From a virus: a DNA stretch of 64,000 nt. The notes under the pieces were generated by a model, which did no database searches, had not been told where the DNA came from, and saw only the letters and a list, made by a program, of their open reading frames with translations. Below are positions 30,236 to 37,541 of the stretch, in pieces (the stretch's first letter is position 1; each line of letters begins with the position of its first letter). Both the position numbers and the translations under genes were made by a program. The stretch covers positions 36,494 to 100,493 of the IMG/VR virus record IMGVR_UViG_3300009551_000005, one strand, 5' to 3'.

Positions 30236-30727
30236 ATGCCACGCCGATCTCAGAGGGACGTCCTCGCGAGAGTCGAGGGCGAGTCGAAGCTCCGCGCGGT
30301 CATCGGTGATAAGCCGCCGCGGAAGAGGAAGCACGGGGCGTCTTTGCGCGCGTGGGCAGACGCGCTCGAGGCGGCGGATGGGATGCTGGCGAGCGGAGAG
30401 TACGAGGGCATCCGTCCTCTCCAGCTCCTCGCGCTCTACGCTCGCCTGCACGAGCGCGTGTACGAGGGAATGCCCGACTCGGAGCTCAAGATGAACCCGC
30501 GTGCGCGTGCCGCCGGCGCGGCCGCGATGACGAGGCTTGTCGCAGAGCTCGGGGATGAGGTGGAGGTGGTCGCGTTCTTCCGTTGGGCGTGGCACCGCGA
30601 AGTGGGACGCGAGGCGTGGCGGAAGCAGAACAACGGCGGCAATGGAGGACGTCTCACGTGGCAGGCGCTCTCCTCGGGCAGGGTGCTCACCGACTACAGG
30701 GTGGACCGGAATCGGAAGGCGGGATGA
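30236..30727 (+). CDS. Hypothetical helical protein
   Basis: 163 residues from ATG 5 nt after the preceding stop. Begins Met-Pro-Arg-Arg-Ser-Gln-Arg-Asp, the same eight residues as the RecA-like protein at 45761, though encoded by different codons. Basic start, then Leu/Ala helices (Ala-Trp-Ala-Asp-Ala-Leu-Glu-Ala-Ala). Stop overlaps the next ATG. Between helicase genes; function unknown. Confidence 0.6.
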   Translation: MPRRSQRDVLARVEGESKLRAVIGDKPPRKRKHGASLRAWADALEAADGMLASGEYEGIRPLQLLALYARLHERVYEGMPDSELKMNPRARAAGAAAMTRLVAELGDEVEVVAFFRWAWHREVGREAWRKQNNGGNGGRLTWQALSSGRVLTDYRVDRNRKAG

Positions 30728-30966
30728 CGATGTCGGAGATGACGAAGGAAGAGATCCGCGCGCACATGAGCGACATCGAGAAGAGGCTCTACAGCGCGAT
30801 CCAGAAGCACGGGCAGGTGAGGCTCGGGAACATCGTTCACGAAGTGGCCGCCGGCGAGCAGGTGGAGATCGGCGTCATCGTCGCTGCGGCCAACGCGCTC
30901 GCGACGGTGGGCCTCATCGAGACGGTGAACGTGAAGGGCATCCCGTTCTGGCGCGTGTGCGAGTAG
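30724..30966 (+). CDS. Small winged-helix-like protein
   Basis: 80 residues, ATGA-coupled. The order helix (Ile-Glu-Lys-Arg-Leu-Tyr-Ser-Ala-Ile), turn, helix (Ile-Val-His-Glu-Val), helix (Ile-Val-Ala-Ala-Ala-Asn-Ala-Leu) and two strands (Leu-Ile-Glu-Thr-Val ... Ile-Pro-Phe-Trp-Arg-Val) fits a winged-helix DNA-binding fold. Regulatory or helicase-loading role possible. Confidence 0.55.
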   Translation: MTMSEMTKEEIRAHMSDIEKRLYSAIQKHGQVRLGNIVHEVAAGEQVEIGVIVAAANALATVGLIETVNVKGIPFWRVCE

Positions 30967-30970
30967 GACC

Positions 30971-32488
30971 TTGCCTGCTCCGAGGGGAGGCTCCAACGCC
31001 GGAAGTTCGGCGGACCGGAAGCCGGTAGATCTCCAGATCAACGTCGACGTGGGCAATGAGCAGGCGGTGCTTGCCGCCGCGATGCTCGTGCCGGAGGTGC
31101 GGAAGAAGTACGCGCGGTCGATCTCGCCTGAGACCTTCCTCGTGCCAGACCACCGACCGATCTGGCACTCCATTCAGGAGTGCGAGCGCCTCGGCATCGA
31201 GTGGACCGGCGCGGTTGCGAAGAGGATCTGCGGCGACACGCTGAAGCCCGAGCTCCTGAAGAATGTCCTGGCGCTCGGCGCGGCGAAGGATGCAGCGTTC
31301 CATGTGGAGGAGCTCCAGAGGGATAAGGCGCGCCACGCGGCGTCCACTGGGCCGCTCGCTTCCCTCATCCAGGCGCTGCGCGACCCGACCTCCGCGCCGG
31401 ACCGTGTGAAGGCGCTCGCGCGTCACGTCGCGCAGGCCTTCGACCAGGTGACGACGCGTTCCACCATTCGCGACCCCGCGGAGGTCGTGCGTCAGGTGAT
31501 GCTCCAAGTGGAGGCGGCCGCGCGCGGTGACGTGTACCCACCACTCGGCATTCCCGGCCTCGACTTCTTCAAGGACGGTCGCCGGCGCATCTTGGCCGGC
31601 TCCGGTCCGGGTCTCGTGACGATCATCACGGCGCGCACGGGGTGCGGTAAGACGACGGTGGCCAACCAGTGTCTCCTCGGTCAGGAGGGAGTGGAGGGAC
31701 GCGCGGGAGGGCAGCGCAGGTGCCTCCTCGGGTGCTGGGAGATGGGCGCCGAGAAGAGCATGTGGCTTCTCGGTTGCCAGTCGCTCGGGTGGTCACGCTC
31801 CGCGCTCCTTCAGGGTGATGGCCCGTCCTCCAAGGTGACGTTCGACCGCATCACGCACGAGGAGAAGGTGCAGCTCGAGGAGCGCCTTCACGAGCTCGGA
31901 AAGTGGATCGTCTTCTGGGACAACCCGTTCGTCTCGACGATGCGCCAAGGGCGGCGCAATTCCAACGAGGAAAACCTCGATGTCATCCGCCAGGGCGTCG
32001 TCGATGCGGGGTGTGAGTTCGTCGTGCTGGATCTCTTTCGCTTCGCGCTCGCGGACGCGAACCCCGCGGCGGAGGATTGGCTCCTCAACAACACGCGTCG
32101 CATGTCCAAGGAGGAGCGCGTTCACCTGATGCTGGTGAATCAGCAGCTCGTGAAGGGCGACGCCGGCGTCGAGATGCGCCCCGACAAGCGCCCGACGCTC
32201 TCCGGCAACAAGGGCTCCGGCGGATGGTTCGAAGCCGGCGACACGTTCATCGGCGTGCACCGTGAGGCGCTCTACAAGCGCGTCGACGACGACAAGCTTC
32301 AGCTCATCGTCCTGAAGCAGCGCGAGGGCGCGTGGCCTCTCATGGTGGAGTGCGACTTCGATCCCGACAGCGGCATGATCTCCGGCGGCGTCGAGCGTGA
32401 CTACGATCAACCCGGGCAGGCCGGGGGAGACGTGGACGAGTTCATGAAGATGAACGTCGTGAAGCGCGGCCCACGGAGGAAGGCATGA
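30971..32488 (+). CDS. DnaB-like replicative helicase
   Basis: 505 residues; TTG start 4 nt after the preceding stop with AGGA in front. N-terminal helical domain (about 20-160), then a RecA-type core: Walker A Ala-Arg-Thr-Gly-Cys-Gly-Lys-Thr-Thr at about 219-227, Walker B Val-Val-Leu-Asp-Leu-Phe at about 351-356, and Leu-Met-Leu-Val-Asn-Gln-Gln-Leu as the sensor/H3 strand. C-terminal Gly-Gly-Trp-Phe-Glu-Ala-Gly-Asp motif. Works with the primase at 33840. Confidence 0.78.
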   Translation: MPAPRGGSNAGSSADRKPVDLQINVDVGNEQAVLAAAMLVPEVRKKYARSISPETFLVPDHRPIWHSIQECERLGIEWTGAVAKRICGDTLKPELLKNVLALGAAKDAAFHVEELQRDKARHAASTGPLASLIQALRDPTSAPDRVKALARHVAQAFDQVTTRSTIRDPAEVVRQVMLQVEAAARGDVYPPLGIPGLDFFKDGRRRILAGSGPGLVTIITARTGCGKTTVANQCLLGQEGVEGRAGGQRRCLLGCWEMGAEKSMWLLGCQSLGWSRSALLQGDGPSSKVTFDRITHEEKVQLEERLHELGKWIVFWDNPFVSTMRQGRRNSNEENLDVIRQGVVDAGCEFVVLDLFRFALADANPAAEDWLLNNTRRMSKEERVHLMLVNQQLVKGDAGVEMRPDKRPTLSGNKGSGGWFEAGDTFIGVHREALYKRVDDDKLQLIVLKQREGAWPLMVECDFDPDSGMISGGVERDYDQPGQAGGDVDEFMKMNVVKRGPRRKA

Positions 32489-33132
32489 AGAACAAGATCA
32501 CGAACACGGCAGAGCAGGCGGACAAGGACCCGACATCGGTGCTCACTGCCGCGGCGATCCTCGGTCCGAGCGGAGCGATTGAGGCGCAGGAAGCGCAGGG
32601 TCAACGCGAGCTTGTCGCTGCGGGAACGCTCCTGCCCAGGGAGTTTCACGACAGCGCGGCGCTCGAGAAGTTCGGCGTGAAGTTCGGTCAGGTCGTGGAG
32701 GGTGACGATCTCTTCGTCCATGCGGAGCTTCCGCCGGGATGGCGTCTCGAGGCGAGCAGTCATCCGATGCACTCTGACCTTCTCGATGAGAAGGGGAGAA
32801 AGCGCGCCGGCATCTTCTACAAGGCCGCGTTTTACGATCGGAGGGCGACCGGCTCCGCCAAGCGTCGGGTGACCGTGAACTGGAACTTCGATCCGCCGCG
32901 AGCGCCCACGCGCAAGCGCGTCGAGGTCCTCATGGAGGGACACGCGGAGCCGCTGAAAGCGTGGCCTTGGTCGGCGCAGCATGACCCGGAGCAGGAGCGT
33001 CAGAAAGATGAGCCTCACGACAAGTGGATGGCGCGCAACGTCTTCTACGCGTCCGACAAGGAAGCGAAGGAGTGGGCCGACAAGCATTATCCCGAGCGGA
33101 ATGATCCTGCCGCGTACTGGGACCTTCCCTGA
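32485..33132 (+). CDS. Conserved-type phage hypothetical protein
   Basis: 215 residues, ATGA-coupled to the helicase. Central region (about 75-125: Pro-Pro-Gly-Trp-Arg-Leu-Glu-Ala-Ser-Ser-His, then Leu-Leu-Asp-Glu-Lys-Gly-Arg, Ile-Phe-Tyr-Lys-Ala-Ala-Phe-Tyr-Asp-Arg) looks like a compact beta domain found in many phage early regions. Role unknown. Confidence 0.6.
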   Translation: MKNKITNTAEQADKDPTSVLTAAAILGPSGAIEAQEAQGQRELVAAGTLLPREFHDSAALEKFGVKFGQVVEGDDLFVHAELPPGWRLEASSHPMHSDLLDEKGRKRAGIFYKAAFYDRRATGSAKRRVTVNWNFDPPRAPTRKRVEVLMEGHAEPLKAWPWSAQHDPEQERQKDEPHDKWMARNVFYASDKEAKEWADKHYPERNDPAAYWDLP

Positions 33133-33146
33133 GCAGACCGGGCCGC

Positions 33147-33152
33147 GGCATC
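33147..33152 (+). promoter_or_regulatory. GGCATC start element (class B)
   Basis: GGCATC with 10 nt to ATG 33163, in the 30-nt gap. Confidence 0.48.
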
Positions 33153-33162
33153 AGACGCGGCC

Positions 33163-33843
33163 ATGACCTACAGAGCGACGCGCGGGGGACGAGCGGCGAG
33201 GCGCAGGAAGCACAAGGACAAGGAGCACGCGAGGGAGCTCCGTGCTGGAGTCCTCGAGTGGCTGGCTGACCACCCGCCTCGCCTCTATCCCACCATCGAG
33301 CATGGGGAGTGGCAGACGCGGGGTGGCGATGTCGGCTACTACGTCGAGTTCAGCGCAGCGCCGCGCCCGAAGCACCCCATCTATCGCGTGCCCGCGATGC
33401 CCGCGAACCCGCGGTTGATCTCGCCCGATCGTCTCGGCGAGATCTCCATGTACGAGCCCATCACTATGCGTCCCATCGCGATGGGGTTGCAGGCCGGTTC
33501 GACGTATCTGCGTTGGTGGAACTGGGAGCCTGTTCGCGGTTCTTTCGGACCGGCGGAGGCGGACATCTATCACCTCGCGGGCAAGGCGGAGTCGTTCGCT
33601 ACCCGGTGCTCGGCGCTCATCCGCGAATGGAATCTGAGGTCGCTCGCGCGCCAGGCTCACCTCGACATGATGTACGGAGAAGCGTTTCACGGCGGTCCGT
33701 CGATGAGGCTTCTCAGTGAGCATTACGTCGACTGGTTCGACGAGCTCGCGAACGCGATCTGCGACTGGCGTGGAAAGCTCCGCACGCGCTACGTCCTTCC
33801 GCCGGAGGAGTTGGGCGCGTCACCCGAGGCGGTGGTCCGGTGA
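33163..33843 (+). CDS. Hypothetical protein with basic N-terminus
   Basis: 226 residues. First 25 residues are Arg/Lys-rich (Arg-Arg-Arg-Lys-His-Lys). The rest is Trp/Tyr-rich alpha/beta without a known motif. Overlaps the primase gene by 4 nt (GTGA). Confidence 0.6.
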   Translation: MTYRATRGGRAARRRKHKDKEHARELRAGVLEWLADHPPRLYPTIEHGEWQTRGGDVGYYVEFSAAPRPKHPIYRVPAMPANPRLISPDRLGEISMYEPITMRPIAMGLQAGSTYLRWWNWEPVRGSFGPAEADIYHLAGKAESFATRCSALIREWNLRSLARQAHLDMMYGEAFHGGPSMRLLSEHYVDWFDELANAICDWRGKLRTRYVLPPEELGASPEAVVR

Positions 33844-34826
33844 TCCGCACGACGCGCGCCGCGGAGATCTTCACCGCGCTCGGGCACGCGCCTCTCCCCC
33901 GCGATGTTCGACCACATGCGTTTTGGGTGCTCTGCCCCGTCCATGACGACCACGATCCCTCGTGTCATGTGCGCTCGGACGGTCCGCGCGCCGGCTCTTG
34001 GCGCTGCTATTCCTGCGGCGCGCGCGGCGACACGACGGACCTCGTGCAGATCAAGCTCGGGCTCTCGTTCCGCGAGGCTCGTGATTGGCTCGGCGACGCG
34101 CTTGTCGATGACAAGGCGTGGGAGCCGCTGCCTGCGCGCGTGGTTGTCGTTTACCAGACGTCTCTGTCCAACCTGCGCGTCCCCAAGGGCGTGAACTTCT
34201 CGCCGCTTGAGGAGTGGCCGACACCGGCGCGCCGCTACCTTCTCGAGGAGCGCAAAGTGCCCGAGTGGCAAGCGGAGAGGTGGGGCATTGGGTACGCCGC
34301 GCGTGGCCGTCTCTCGGGCAGAATCGTCCTGATGCTGCGCAACGCGGAGCAAGAGCCGCGCAACTACATGGCGCGTTCTTTTTGCGGTCACGAGGAGCGC
34401 TATCTCACGCCGCGCGGCGACGAGGTGCCTGACTACACGGCGCTCTTCGGAGAGGAGAACTGGAAGACCTCGCGCGCGCTCGACCGCGTCTATGTCACCG
34501 AAGGAGCGCTCAACGCGCTCGCGGTCGAGCGCGCGCTCTCGGTGAACGATTACCAGTGCCCGACGATCGCGGCGGTCGGCGGCGCTTCGGAGCTCAGCAC
34601 GTCCCACACCGCGAAGCTCGCCATGTTCCGCGAGGTGGTCGTGCTCTCTGACTCGGACAAGGCCGGCGACGGGTTGGCGGACAAGATGCGCGCCGCGCTC
34701 AAGCGTCTCTTCATCGCGCGGAACGGGAAGCTTGTGCGCGTGCGTGTGCGCGGCGGCAAGGACATCGACGAGATGGACAAGGACGAGCTCGTGCGTCAGA
34801 TCCGTGACTTGGAGGAGCCACTGTGA
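33840..34826 (+). CDS. DnaG-type primase
   Basis: 328 residues. CHC2-like zinc finger: Cys-Pro-Val-His-Asp-Asp-His-Asp-Pro-Ser-Cys (about 32-42) and Cys-Tyr-Ser-Cys-Gly (about 55-59). Toprim core: Val-Thr-Glu-Gly-Ala-Leu-Asn-Ala-Leu-Ala at about 218-227 and Ser-Asp-Ser-Asp-Lys-Ala-Gly-Asp-Gly at about 269-277. Short for the family: the linker and the helicase-binding end are reduced. Primes lagging-strand synthesis with the DnaB-like helicase two genes upstream. Confidence 0.8.
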   Translation: MIRTTRAAEIFTALGHAPLPRDVRPHAFWVLCPVHDDHDPSCHVRSDGPRAGSWRCYSCGARGDTTDLVQIKLGLSFREARDWLGDALVDDKAWEPLPARVVVVYQTSLSNLRVPKGVNFSPLEEWPTPARRYLLEERKVPEWQAERWGIGYAARGRLSGRIVLMLRNAEQEPRNYMARSFCGHEERYLTPRGDEVPDYTALFGEENWKTSRALDRVYVTEGALNALAVERALSVNDYQCPTIAAVGGASELSTSHTAKLAMFREVVVLSDSDKAGDGLADKMRAALKRLFIARNGKLVRVRVRGGKDIDEMDKDELVRQIRDLEEPL

Positions 34827-35074
34827 CCGCGTGGAACAAGGGAACGGGCACAACGCCGTGGGGAGACCTCGCCAAGAAGGATCCCGAGGAGGCCAAGCGC
34901 GAGATGTATCGCGCGCTCTTTCGCGCTGGCGGGAGCCGTCGCAGGGCAGCGGAGTTTCTCGGTGTCTCGGACTCTCTCCTCGAGGCTCGAATGCACCAAC
35001 TGGACAAGAACGCAGCGCGTCGCGTCCGGGCGCTTCTCAAGAAACGGTTCACTCTCCCCGACAGAGCGGCATAG
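34823..35074 (+). CDS. Fis-type helix-turn-helix protein
   Basis: 83 residues, GTGA-coupled to the primase. Residues about 28-62 (Ala-Leu-Phe-Arg-Ala-Gly-Gly-Ser-Arg-Arg-Arg-Ala-Ala-Glu-Phe-Leu-Gly-Val-Ser) have the Fis/NtrC-tail helix-turn-helix pattern. A candidate regulator, possibly for one of the repeated sites in this genome. Confidence 0.6.
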   Translation: MTAWNKGTGTTPWGDLAKKDPEEAKREMYRALFRAGGSRRRAAEFLGVSDSLLEARMHQLDKNAARRVRALLKKRFTLPDRAA

Positions 35075-35077
35075 GCT
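35072..35077 (+). promoter_or_regulatory. TAGGCT element before HTH gene
   Basis: TAGGCT 9 nt before ATG 35087, spacing longer than the leaderless class; TAG is the preceding stop. Confidence 0.3.
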
Positions 35078-35086
35078 CGCACTGAG

Positions 35087-35404
35087 ATGCCCGCATTCCA
35101 CGACTTCACCGCGCTCGTCAGGAGCAACCCGGCGGAGGCCAAGGAGAAGCTCATCGCCGATTACAAGGCGGCGCACTGCTGTCTCACCGATGTTGCGCTC
35201 AAGCACGGCGTGCAGCTTCGCACCGTGGGCGCGTGGGTGAAGGAGCTCGGGATCGGCGTGGAGCTCCTTCTCCTCGAGGACCAGGCCAAGAAAGAAGGAT
35301 GGCACCACGGCCGGCGCGGTGGACGTCCCCCCAAGACCGCCAAGCGCGCGAAGCGGTCCACCGTCGGTGATCGATCACCGACGGCGCGCGGGAGTCGCAG
35401 GTGA
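35087..35404 (+). CDS. HTH/AT-hook-like DNA-binding protein with palindrome end
   Basis: 105 residues. Residues about 24-55 (Ile-Ala-Asp-Tyr-Lys-Ala ... Asp-Val-Ala-Leu-Lys-His-Gly-Val-Gln-Leu-Arg-Thr-Val-Gly-Ala-Trp-Val) form a helix-turn-helix. Then Gly-Arg-Arg-Gly-Gly-Arg-Pro-Pro-Lys (about 75-83) is an AT-hook-like basic stretch. The C-terminus carries palindrome copy 7 as Val-Gly-Asp-Arg-Ser-Pro-Thr. A DNA-binding protein whose own gene holds the site is a natural candidate reader of the palindrome (inference). Confidence 0.6.
   Translation: MPAFHDFTALVRSNPAEAKEKLIADYKAAHCCLTDVALKHGVQLRTVGAWVKELGIGVELLLLEDQAKKEGWHHGRRGGRPPKTAKRAKRSTVGDRSPTARGSRR
35361..35384. repeat. Palindrome copy 7 (coding)
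   Basis: Perfect 24-bp copy, in frame as V-G-D-R-S-P-T, six codons before the stop of the HTH gene. Confidence 0.92.
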
Positions 35405-35868
35405 ACCCGCTCTTCGAAGAAGCTGAGCAGGTGACGCGGAGCGTGGAGGAAACGCGGACCGTGGCGCGCGCGGAGACCATCACGTTTCTTCGCGGGCTCG
35501 AGCGGTGCCTCTCGACTCTGGGCACGCTCCGCGGACTCCCGAATCTCGCGCCCGGGCGTCAGCGAAGATTCCGGGGCATCCAGGTGCGCGCGCGGTCTTT
35601 CGCTGCACCCCTTCGTGAGGGAGCGTTCGAAGCATCTCTGGTCTTCGACGAGCACGCGCGTCTCATCCTCGCGTGGATCTCTCCGGGCATGGGAGCGGTC
35701 ACGCGTGAAGCGCTCGACGGTGACCTCCTCGTCGAGGATGTGATGCCCGCCGCGCGCGCCGCGGTGGAAGCTCTCCGTCTTCACGTGGAGAGATCGCGTG
35801 CCGCGCGTGAGCGGTACGAGGAAGCGGCAAGCCTCGCGCGGAGGCTCAACGAGGCGCTGGCAGCCTGA
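35401..35868 (+). CDS. Hypothetical helical protein
   Basis: 155 residues, GTGA-coupled. Charged helices at both ends and a central strand pattern (Ala-Ser-Leu-Val-Phe-Asp-Glu-His-Ala-Arg-Leu-Ile-Leu-Ala). Last gene before promoter P2. Not recognised. Confidence 0.58.
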   Translation: MNPLFEEAEQVTRSVEETRTVARAETITFLRGLERCLSTLGTLRGLPNLAPGRQRRFRGIQVRARSFAAPLREGAFEASLVFDEHARLILAWISPGMGAVTREALDGDLLVEDVMPAARAAVEALRLHVERSRAARERYEEAASLARRLNEALAA

Positions 35869-35915
35869 GAAAATCTGGGCTTCCAGAAAAGTGACAAGGC
35901 GGGTGAAAAAACTTC

Positions 35916-35943
35916 TTGCGGTATAGCGCAGGAGGTTTATAGT
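35916..35943 (+). promoter_or_regulatory. Strong sigma70-type promoter P2
   Basis: TTGCGG, 16 bp, TATAGT; 30 of about 34 bases match P1 at 17188. The spacer palindrome is GCGGTATAGCGC, one base off P1's. A GTG 7 nt after TATAGT opens an 8-codon ORF ending in TAA (35951-35977), absent from P1. Confidence 0.72.
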
Positions 35944-36006
35944 TTCCCTTGTGAGCGGCGGTGAGGTAGACCGCTAAAAGCGCTGAGGGCGCGAAAGGGG
36001 AACGTC

Positions 36007-37395
36007 ATGAACAACACGCAGACCGTGAACGGGATCGATCATCTTCTCTCCCAGGTGGGCTTGCCTGGTTCGGTGCCGACGCCGGCTCCGGTGCGCGGGC
36101 AGACGGTGAGCGAAGAGGGCAAGGCGCGGAGCCAGGCAGACTTCGAAGCCGCGCAGGCGATGGGATTCGCGCCCAAGCAGAGCATCTACGAGCGCGGCAC
36201 GATGGTGGTGCAGGCCGGCGTGAACAAGGCGCGCCGCGAGCGCGCGAAGTTCGACAAGCTCCCCTTGGCCGAGGAAGCGGCGCGCGACCTTCACGAGCGC
36301 GTGCAGTCTGAGGAGCGCTTCGACGAGACCGTCCGCGCGCACATCCTCCGCATGAACAAGGAGGGCCAGATCGTCCTCCCGACCAACGAGGGCGGCGACC
36401 GGTTCCTGGTCGAGCACCAGGCCATCGGCGGCCTCGCCTCGCGCGCCGGCATCCCCCAGGCGGGTCACCTCAAGGTCGCGTGGCCGGAGCTCCGCGCGCT
36501 CATCTGGAACCGCTGGCAGGACCGTCTCTCGACGCAGGAGAAGGCGAACAACGCGGAGCTCCTCCGCGCTGGCAAGAACCCGACGCACGATGACGTCGTG
36601 CTCAGGACGCGGAAGTGCGGCGACGAGCGCAGCATCTACGGGACGGTCTCCCCGGGTTACACCGCCTACGACGCGGACCAGATCGCGCAGGCCATCGAGA
36701 TTGCGACCAAGGGCACCGGCGCGCGGGCGAAGGTTCTCTACGACGGTTCGCGAACCAAGTTCGAAGTCCTCTTTCACTCGGACGTGAAGCCGACGGATTA
36801 CGTGGCGGGTGAGTTCTTCAAGGGTGGTGTCGTCATCTCCACCTCGGACATCGGCGAGTCCAGCATCGTGGGGCGTACGATCCTCTGGCAGAACCTCTGC
36901 CTGAACCTCGCGATCGTCGACAAGGCCACGGCGGGTCTCTTCCGCATCCGCCACATGGGCAACGTCCAGGAGCTCGCCAAGAAGTTCCGCGAGGGCTTCG
37001 CCACCGGCATGCAGCGCCTCGAGCACTTCCGTGAGCGCTGGGGCTTCGCGGTCCGCGAGAACGTGGTCACGCAGGCGCGCGCCGCGCACGAGGAGACGAA
37101 GCTTGTCGACGTGGAGGACATCTTCCCCGGTCTCTTCCGCGGAATCCTCGACGCGGAGATCCTGAAGGTGAAGGGCGACCGCGAGACCGTCGTTGATGCG
37201 CTCATGGACTGCTGGCGCAAGGATGAGAGCAGCGCCACCGCGACGGTTCGCACCTCGCGCGCCGCGGTGGTGAACGCCATCACCCGCTACGCCCACGAAG
37301 TGAATCAGGACCCCTGGGCGGAGGAGGACATCCAGCTCGCCGCCGGGCAGATCGCCTGGTCCTCCAAGCCGCTCCCCTTCGCCGCGAAGGAGTGA
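36007..37395 (+). CDS. DUF932-like protein
   Basis: 462 residues after AAAGGGGAA and promoter P2. Residues about 210-320 (Ser-Pro-Gly-Tyr-Thr-Ala-Tyr-Asp-Ala-Asp-Gln; Thr-Lys-Phe-Glu-Val-Leu-Phe-His-Ser-Asp; Ile-Ser-Thr-Ser-Asp-Ile-Gly-Glu-Ser-Ser; Phe-Arg-Ile-Arg-His-Met-Gly-Asn) fit the DUF932 phage/plasmid family, which are abundant early proteins of unclear function. The strong promoter suggests a high-copy product. Confidence 0.65.
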   Translation: MNNTQTVNGIDHLLSQVGLPGSVPTPAPVRGQTVSEEGKARSQADFEAAQAMGFAPKQSIYERGTMVVQAGVNKARRERAKFDKLPLAEEAARDLHERVQSEERFDETVRAHILRMNKEGQIVLPTNEGGDRFLVEHQAIGGLASRAGIPQAGHLKVAWPELRALIWNRWQDRLSTQEKANNAELLRAGKNPTHDDVVLRTRKCGDERSIYGTVSPGYTAYDADQIAQAIEIATKGTGARAKVLYDGSRTKFEVLFHSDVKPTDYVAGEFFKGGVVISTSDIGESSIVGRTILWQNLCLNLAIVDKATAGLFRIRHMGNVQELAKKFREGFATGMQRLEHFRERWGFAVRENVVTQARAAHEETKLVDVEDIFPGLFRGILDAEILKVKGDRETVVDALMDCWRKDESSATATVRTSRAAVVNAITRYAHEVNQDPWAEEDIQLAAGQIAWSSKPLPFAAKE

Positions 37396-37401
37396 GGGAA
37401 C

Positions 37402-37446
37402 GAGGCGAGGAGCGGGGCAAAGGCCTCGCTCCTCCGAGCCTCGGCC
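37402..37446 (+). terminator. GC-rich hairpin after P2 gene
   Basis: GAGGCGAGGAGC (37403-37414) pairs, with one bulge, with GCTCCTCCGAGCCTC (37429-37443). The 146-nt gap 37396-37541 also has a second C-rich/G-rich pair. Possible terminator limiting P2 transcription. Confidence 0.4.
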
Positions 37447-37541
37447 GCCGCGTGGGCAGTCGTTCCCCCGACGCTCACCCCCCGCGCGTGCCGCCGAGAC
37501 TCGGGGGAGCGATCCCACCGGAGAAAGGCTGAGGGCCAAGA

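Noticed and set aside
30290-30314. ATCGGTGATAAGCCG in the 30236 gene as a degenerate palindrome (peptide Ile-Gly-Asp-Lys-Pro-Pro)
   Set aside because: Resemblance is limited to the left half and the peptide; too weak to separate from chance, unlike copy 8.
36034-36044. GATCGATCAT near the start of the DUF932-like gene
   Set aside because: No arms of the palindrome; single short match.
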